A stretch of 64,000 nucleotides of DNA from JAPLJU01 sp964547985 (GTDB taxonomy: Bacteria; Desulfobacterota; Syntrophia; Syntrophales; UBA2192), in assembly GCA_964547985.1 (NCBI GenBank), contig CAZJPV010000003.1:28227-92226 (forward strand). Direction: 5' to 3'. The notes below the pieces were generated by a model. It was not told the origin of the DNA and ran no database searches. It saw nothing but the letters and a program-made list of their open reading frames with translations. Within the stretch, counting starts at the first letter, position 1. Each line of letters begins with the position of its first letter. This document shows, piece after piece, positions 60,630-64,000 of this stretch. The position numbers and the translations under genes were made by a program.

Positions 60630-62294
60630 TCAGCGGTCCATCAGGATGGCGCCGGTGCTCGCCGAGGTGACGAGGCTCGAGTAACGTGAAAGGTACCCCG
60701 ACTGTATGGCCGGCGGACGGGGCTTCCAGGCCTTCTTTCTTCTCTTCAACTCCTCGTTGCTGACTTTTAAAGTGAGTTTCCGTTTCGGGATATCGATGGC
60801 GATGAGGTCCCCTTCCCGGACGAGAGCAATGAGTCCGCCCTCCGCGGCTTCCGGGGAGATGTGGCCGATGGCGGCCCCGCGGGATCCGCCGCTGAAGCGG
60901 CCGTCGGTGAGAAGGGCGACGGATTCCCCGAGGCCCATGCCTGAAATGGCTGACGTGGGAGCGAGCATCTCCCGCATCCCCGGGCCTCCCTTCGGGCCCT
61001 CGTAGCGGATGACGATAACGTCGCCGGCCTTGATCTTTCCGTCCAGGATGGCCTTGGTCCCCTCCTCCTCACTGTCGAAAACCCGGGCCCGGCCCTTATT
61101 CACGAACATACCGGGTGCTACGGCGGACTGCTTCACCACGGCGCCCCCGGGGGCAAGATTACCCCGGAGGATGGCGATACCCCCTTCCCGGGTGTAGGGA
61201 TTTTTGAGGGGACGAATGACCTCGTTATTGAGGACGCGGGCGGCCTTCAGGTTCTTCCCGACCGTCTCTCCCGTGACGGTGAGCGCCTTTTCGTTGATCA
61301 CGCCCAGCTTGCTGATTTCTTTCATCACGGCTTGGACGCCTCCGGCCGCATCGAGGTCCTCGATGTGGTGTGCGCCGGCGGGGCTTAACTTACAGAGGTT
61401 GGGGGTTTTTTCGCTGAGCTGGTTGAAAAGGTCGAGATCAAGTTTGATGCCCGCCTCATGTGCAATGGCCGGGAGGTGAAGGACGGTATTCGTGGATCCG
61501 CCCAGGGCCATGTCAACGGCGATGGCATTTTTGAAAGCCCCCAGGGTCGCGATGGCGCGGGGTTTAACCCCTTTGTTAAGAAGTTCCATTATTTTCGCGC
61601 CCGCCGCCTTTGCCAGGCGCACGCGGGCGGCGTCGACCGCCAGGATCGTCCCGTTGCCAGGCAGGCCCAGGCCCAAGGCCTCGGTCATACAGTTCATCGT
61701 GTTGGCCGTGTACATGCCGGAGCAGGAACCGCAGCCGGGGCAGGCGCAATCTTCGATTTTCCGCAGCTCATTGAGGCTGATCTGGCGGGACTTCACCTTT
61801 CCCACGCCTTCGAAGACACTGATGAGATCCACCGTTTTCCCTTCCATGGAGCCGGCAAGCATGGGTCCGCCGCTGACAAAAATGGCCGGGATGTTCAGGC
61901 GGAGAGCGGCCATGAGCATGCCCGGGATGATCTTGTCACAGTTAGGGATAAACACCAGCGCGTCGAAGGGATGGGCCACGGCCATGATCTCGACGGAGTC
62001 GGCGATGAGCTCGCGGCTGGCCAGGGCGTACTTCATTCCCGTGTGGCCCATGGCGATCCCGTCGCACACGCCGATCACGGGGAACTCCACGGGCGTGCCC
62101 CCCGCCGAGCGGATCCCGGATTTGGCCGCCTGGGCGATAATGTCCAGGTGGATGTGGCCGGGGATGATTTCGTTGGCGGAATTCACCACGCCGATGAGCG
62201 GCCGGGCGATTTCCTCGTCCGTGTAACCCATGGACTTGAAAAGGGACCGATGGGGTGCCCTCTCGAGACCTTTTTTCATGAGATCACTGCGCAT
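60630..62294 (-). CDS. ilvD: dihydroxy-acid dehydratase
   Basis: A 554-aa Fe-S enzyme that dehydrates 2,3-dihydroxy acids in valine and isoleucine biosynthesis. Motifs include the early HIHLDIIAQAAKSGIRSAG, VCDGIAMGHTGMKYAL, CDKIIPGM (cluster Cys), and CPGCGSCSGMYTANTMNC (cluster and active-site Cys). C-terminal VIRYEGPKGGPGMREML and LTDGRFSGGSRG are hallmarks. It follows ilvC in the direction of transcription by about 117 bases. The length is normal. Confidence 0.97.
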   Translation of the reverse strand: MRSDLMKKGLERAPHRSLFKSMGYTDEEIARPLIGVVNSANEIIPGHIHLDIIAQAAKSGIRSAGGTPVEFPVIGVCDGIAMGHTGMKYALASRELIADSVEIMAVAHPFDALVFIPNCDKIIPGMLMAALRLNIPAIFVSGGPMLAGSMEGKTVDLISVFEGVGKVKSRQISLNELRKIEDCACPGCGSCSGMYTANTMNCMTEALGLGLPGNGTILAVDAARVRLAKAAGAKIMELLNKGVKPRAIATLGAFKNAIAVDMALGGSTNTVLHLPAIAHEAGIKLDLDLFNQLSEKTPNLCKLSPAGAHHIEDLDAAGGVQAVMKEISKLGVINEKALTVTGETVGKNLKAARVLNNEVIRPLKNPYTREGGIAILRGNLAPGGAVVKQSAVAPGMFVNKGRARVFDSEEEGTKAILDGKIKAGDVIVIRYEGPKGGPGMREMLAPTSAISGMGLGESVALLTDGRFSGGSRGAAIGHISPEAAEGGLIALVREGDLIAIDIPKRKLTLKVSNEELKRRKKAWKPRPPAIQSGYLSRYSSLVTSASTGAILMDR

Positions 62295-62411
62295 GATTTC
62301 CTCTCTTTGAAGAATAGTTGATGTTCAATACTCGAAACAGCGTGTGGAGGGACGATGAACTGTCTATCTCGGGGACTCCCCCTCCCGGAGAGCGAAAACG
62401 GCCGATAGTAT

Positions 62412-63467
62412 TTACGCCTTTTTTCTCCTCTCCGGCCTGAGGGACCTAACGGCGGCGCCGGCCTGCCACATCTCGGAGTTGCGCATCTGGGCCAGTTCTT
62501 TCTCCAGCTTTTCCCTGTAATCCGGGGCGCTGTTGGCTTCGAGAACGATCTTCGTTTCCACCCCCGAAGTGACCCGTTTGTAGAGCTCCTCGAAAACGGG
62601 CGCCACGGCATCGCGGAAGCGGTTTTTCCAGTCGAGGGCGCCGCGCTGGGCCGTGGTGCTGCAGTTGCCGTACATCCAGTCCATGCCGTTTTCGGCGACG
62701 AGCGGCATGAGGCTCTGGGTAAGCTCCTCCACCGTTTCGTTGAAGGCTTCGCTGGGGCTATGGCCTTTCTTGCGGAGCACGTTGTACTGGGCCTCCATGA
62801 CGCCGGCGAGACACCCCATGAGCACCCCCCTCTCCCCGGTGAGATCGCTGTAGACCTCTTTTTCAAAGGTTGTCGGGAAGAGATATCCCGAGCCGATCGC
62901 CACACCGAGGGCAAGCGCTCTCTCCCGTGCCCTTCCCGTGGCATCCTGGAAGACGGCATAGCTCGAATTGATGCCGCTTCCCGCGAGGAAGTTTCTCCGG
63001 ACGGTACGGCCAGCACCTTTCGGCGCCACGAGAATCACATCGATGTCGGCGGGGGGGATAACACCGGTCAGATCCTTATAGGTGATGGAGAACCCATGTG
63101 AAAAATAGAGGGCCTTCCCTTTTGTCAAGTAAGGTTTGATGGTCGGCCACAGGGTCTTCTGCCCGGCATCGGAGAGCATGTATTGAATGATGGTGCCGCG
63201 CTTCGCGGCCTCTTCGATGGAAAAGAGGGTCTTGCCCGGTTCCCACCCGTCCTTTGTGGCCTTTTCCCACGTGGCGCCCCCTTGCCGCTGACCGATGATC
63301 ACACGGATGCCGTTGTCCCGCATGTTCAGGGACTGTCCCTGTCCCTGGACGCCGTATCCGATGACCGCCACCACCTCGTTCTTCAGGATCTGGCGAGCCT
63401 TTTCAAGCGTCATTTCCTCGGAGGTAATGACTTCCTCCAGTATACCGCCGAAATTCATCTCTGCCAT
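62412..63467 (-). CDS. ilvC: ketol-acid reductoisomerase, fungal/Bacteroidetes-like type
   Basis: A 351-aa NADPH-dependent enzyme converting acetolactate or acetohydroxybutyrate to dihydroxy acids. The cofactor motif is GYGVQGQGQSLNMRDNG. The catalytic core includes LYFSHGFSITY, LVAPKGAGRTVRRNFLAG, SDLTGERGVLMG and FNETVEELTQSLMPLVAENGMDWMYGNCSTTA (pattern). The pattern GVQG-GQ-LNMRDNG and the VEELTQSLMPL block resemble the fungal/plant-adjacent and Bacteroidetes lineage more than the short bacterial class I enzymes. It lies between ilvN and ilvD. The C-terminal extension is basic (RPERRKKA). Confidence 0.95.
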   Translation of the reverse strand: MAEMNFGGILEEVITSEEMTLEKARQILKNEVVAVIGYGVQGQGQSLNMRDNGIRVIIGQRQGGATWEKATKDGWEPGKTLFSIEEAAKRGTIIQYMLSDAGQKTLWPTIKPYLTKGKALYFSHGFSITYKDLTGVIPPADIDVILVAPKGAGRTVRRNFLAGSGINSSYAVFQDATGRARERALALGVAIGSGYLFPTTFEKEVYSDLTGERGVLMGCLAGVMEAQYNVLRKKGHSPSEAFNETVEELTQSLMPLVAENGMDWMYGNCSTTAQRGALDWKNRFRDAVAPVFEELYKRVTSGVETKIVLEANSAPDYREKLEKELAQMRNSEMWQAGAAVRSLRPERRKKA

Positions 63468-63493
63468 GATGCCCCTCCTTAACAGACTGTCTA

Positions 63494-63982
63494 TCAGTTT
63501 TTTCTTTCCAGAGCCGCAATCCCCGTTCTGGCAATATCGTCAACCCCCAGCGCTTTGAGCTTCACTAAAACACGGTCCACCTCGTCCTTGGAGCCCGTGT
63601 ATTCCAGGACGCAGTGATCCGTGTTGAAGGTGATGATCTTGCAATTGAGGGTGTTCACCGTCCGGATCAGGTCGGACTTGCTCGCCTCCGTCAGGTTCAT
63701 GCGGATGAGGACCATTTCCCGCTTGATCGTCTCCACGTCGGTCAGATCCTCCACCTTGACGACATCGATCAGGCGCTCGAGCTGCTTCTCGATCTTTGAA
63801 ACGGTTGATTTCGTCTGGACGGTGGTGAGGATGATCTTTGACACGTCAGGGTTCAGCGTGACGTCGACACAGAGACTCTCGATGTTGTACCCTTTCCCGC
63901 CCAGCGTGCCGGCGACCCTCGCCAGCACATCCGGCTTGTTGTACACAAGAAGTGAGATGATGCGTTCCTTTTTCTTGTCCAT
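63494..63982 (-). CDS. ilvN: acetolactate synthase regulatory (small) subunit
   Basis: A 162-aa regulatory subunit that gives valine feedback control to acetolactate synthase. The ACT domain at about residues 7-80 has ISLLVYNKPDVLARVAGTLGGKGYNIESLCV (pattern). The C-terminal domain has LIRMNLTEASKSDLIRTVNTLN. The large subunit ilvB would be expected upstream, just beyond the window's right edge. It is followed by ilvC 26 bases later. Confidence 0.95.
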   Translation of the reverse strand: MDKKKERIISLLVYNKPDVLARVAGTLGGKGYNIESLCVDVTLNPDVSKIILTTVQTKSTVSKIEKQLERLIDVVKVEDLTDVETIKREMVLIRMNLTEASKSDLIRTVNTLNCKIITFNTDHCVLEYTGSKDEVDRVLVKLKALGVDDIARTGIAALERKN

Positions 63983-64000
63983 AATCTTCTTGCCTTTCTG

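Overview
The window looks like a chromosomal segment from an anaerobic Gram-negative deltaproteobacterium (Desulfobacterota, perhaps Syntrophia-like). Evidence for this: 2-oxoacid:ferredoxin oxidoreductase, class II (B12-dependent) ribonucleotide reductase, many 4Fe-4S and DUF362 proteins, an Mla outer-membrane lipid transport operon, lipoproteins, and in-frame UGA codons that look like selenocysteine. The genus is an inference. No rRNA, tRNA, CRISPR, prophage or transposase gene was seen.

Layout. 1-6.6 kb (+): gyrB (5' end cut by the window), gyrA, archease and rtcB. 6.7-9.25 kb (-): a lipoprotein, a LolA-like protein and a Uxx-star glutaredoxin-like selenoprotein with UGA at codon 13. 9.5-9.9 kb (+): a small exported membrane protein with an FNR-like box upstream and a terminator downstream. 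10.0-11.8 kb (-): EamA transporter, QueG-like Fe-S protein and a 42-codon membrane ORF with an in-frame UGA, all joined by ATGA overlaps. 11.9-14.8 kb (+): metallo-beta-lactamase-fold hydrolase, methyltransferase and a photolyase-related protein that seems to lack the family's Fe-S cysteines. 14.8-18.5 kb: small accessory genes and a nested palindromic element. 18.5-25.4 kb (mostly -): transporter-like/thioredoxin/ybaK/mutY operon, DUF523-DUF1722, and a QueG-like/cysteine dioxygenase-like/TspO operon. 25.6-30.4 kb: peptidoglycan enzymes, class II CPD photolyase, nitroreductase and MutT.

30.5-36.3 kb: a truncated VUT transporter, ArsS-like radical SAM protein, a lone hisF, korAB, and a MerP-like selenoprotein with a Cys-Gly-Sec motif. 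36.5-45.5 kb: three DUF362 proteins, a membrane polyferredoxin, an RsbRD-like domain protein, DksA/TraR, HU, DUF1893 and a membrane protein resembling an ECF S component. 45.6-53.7 kb: DUF2600 terpene synthase, nrdJ, gap, GAF protein, a membrane pseudogene with two amber codons, glucan phosphorylase and a DUF4346-like remnant. 53.7-60.5 kb (-): P-type Mg2+ ATPase and the STAS-fused mla operon. 60.6-64 kb (-): ilvN, ilvC and ilvD.

The most notable content is a set of two well-supported and one candidate selenoprotein genes that a standard gene caller would miss. In each, a hairpin with GU in its apical loop lies about 20-30 nt after the UGA, as expected of a bacterial SECIS element. Other themes are DNA and nucleotide repair (two photolyase-family proteins, MutY, MutT) and low-potential electron transfer.
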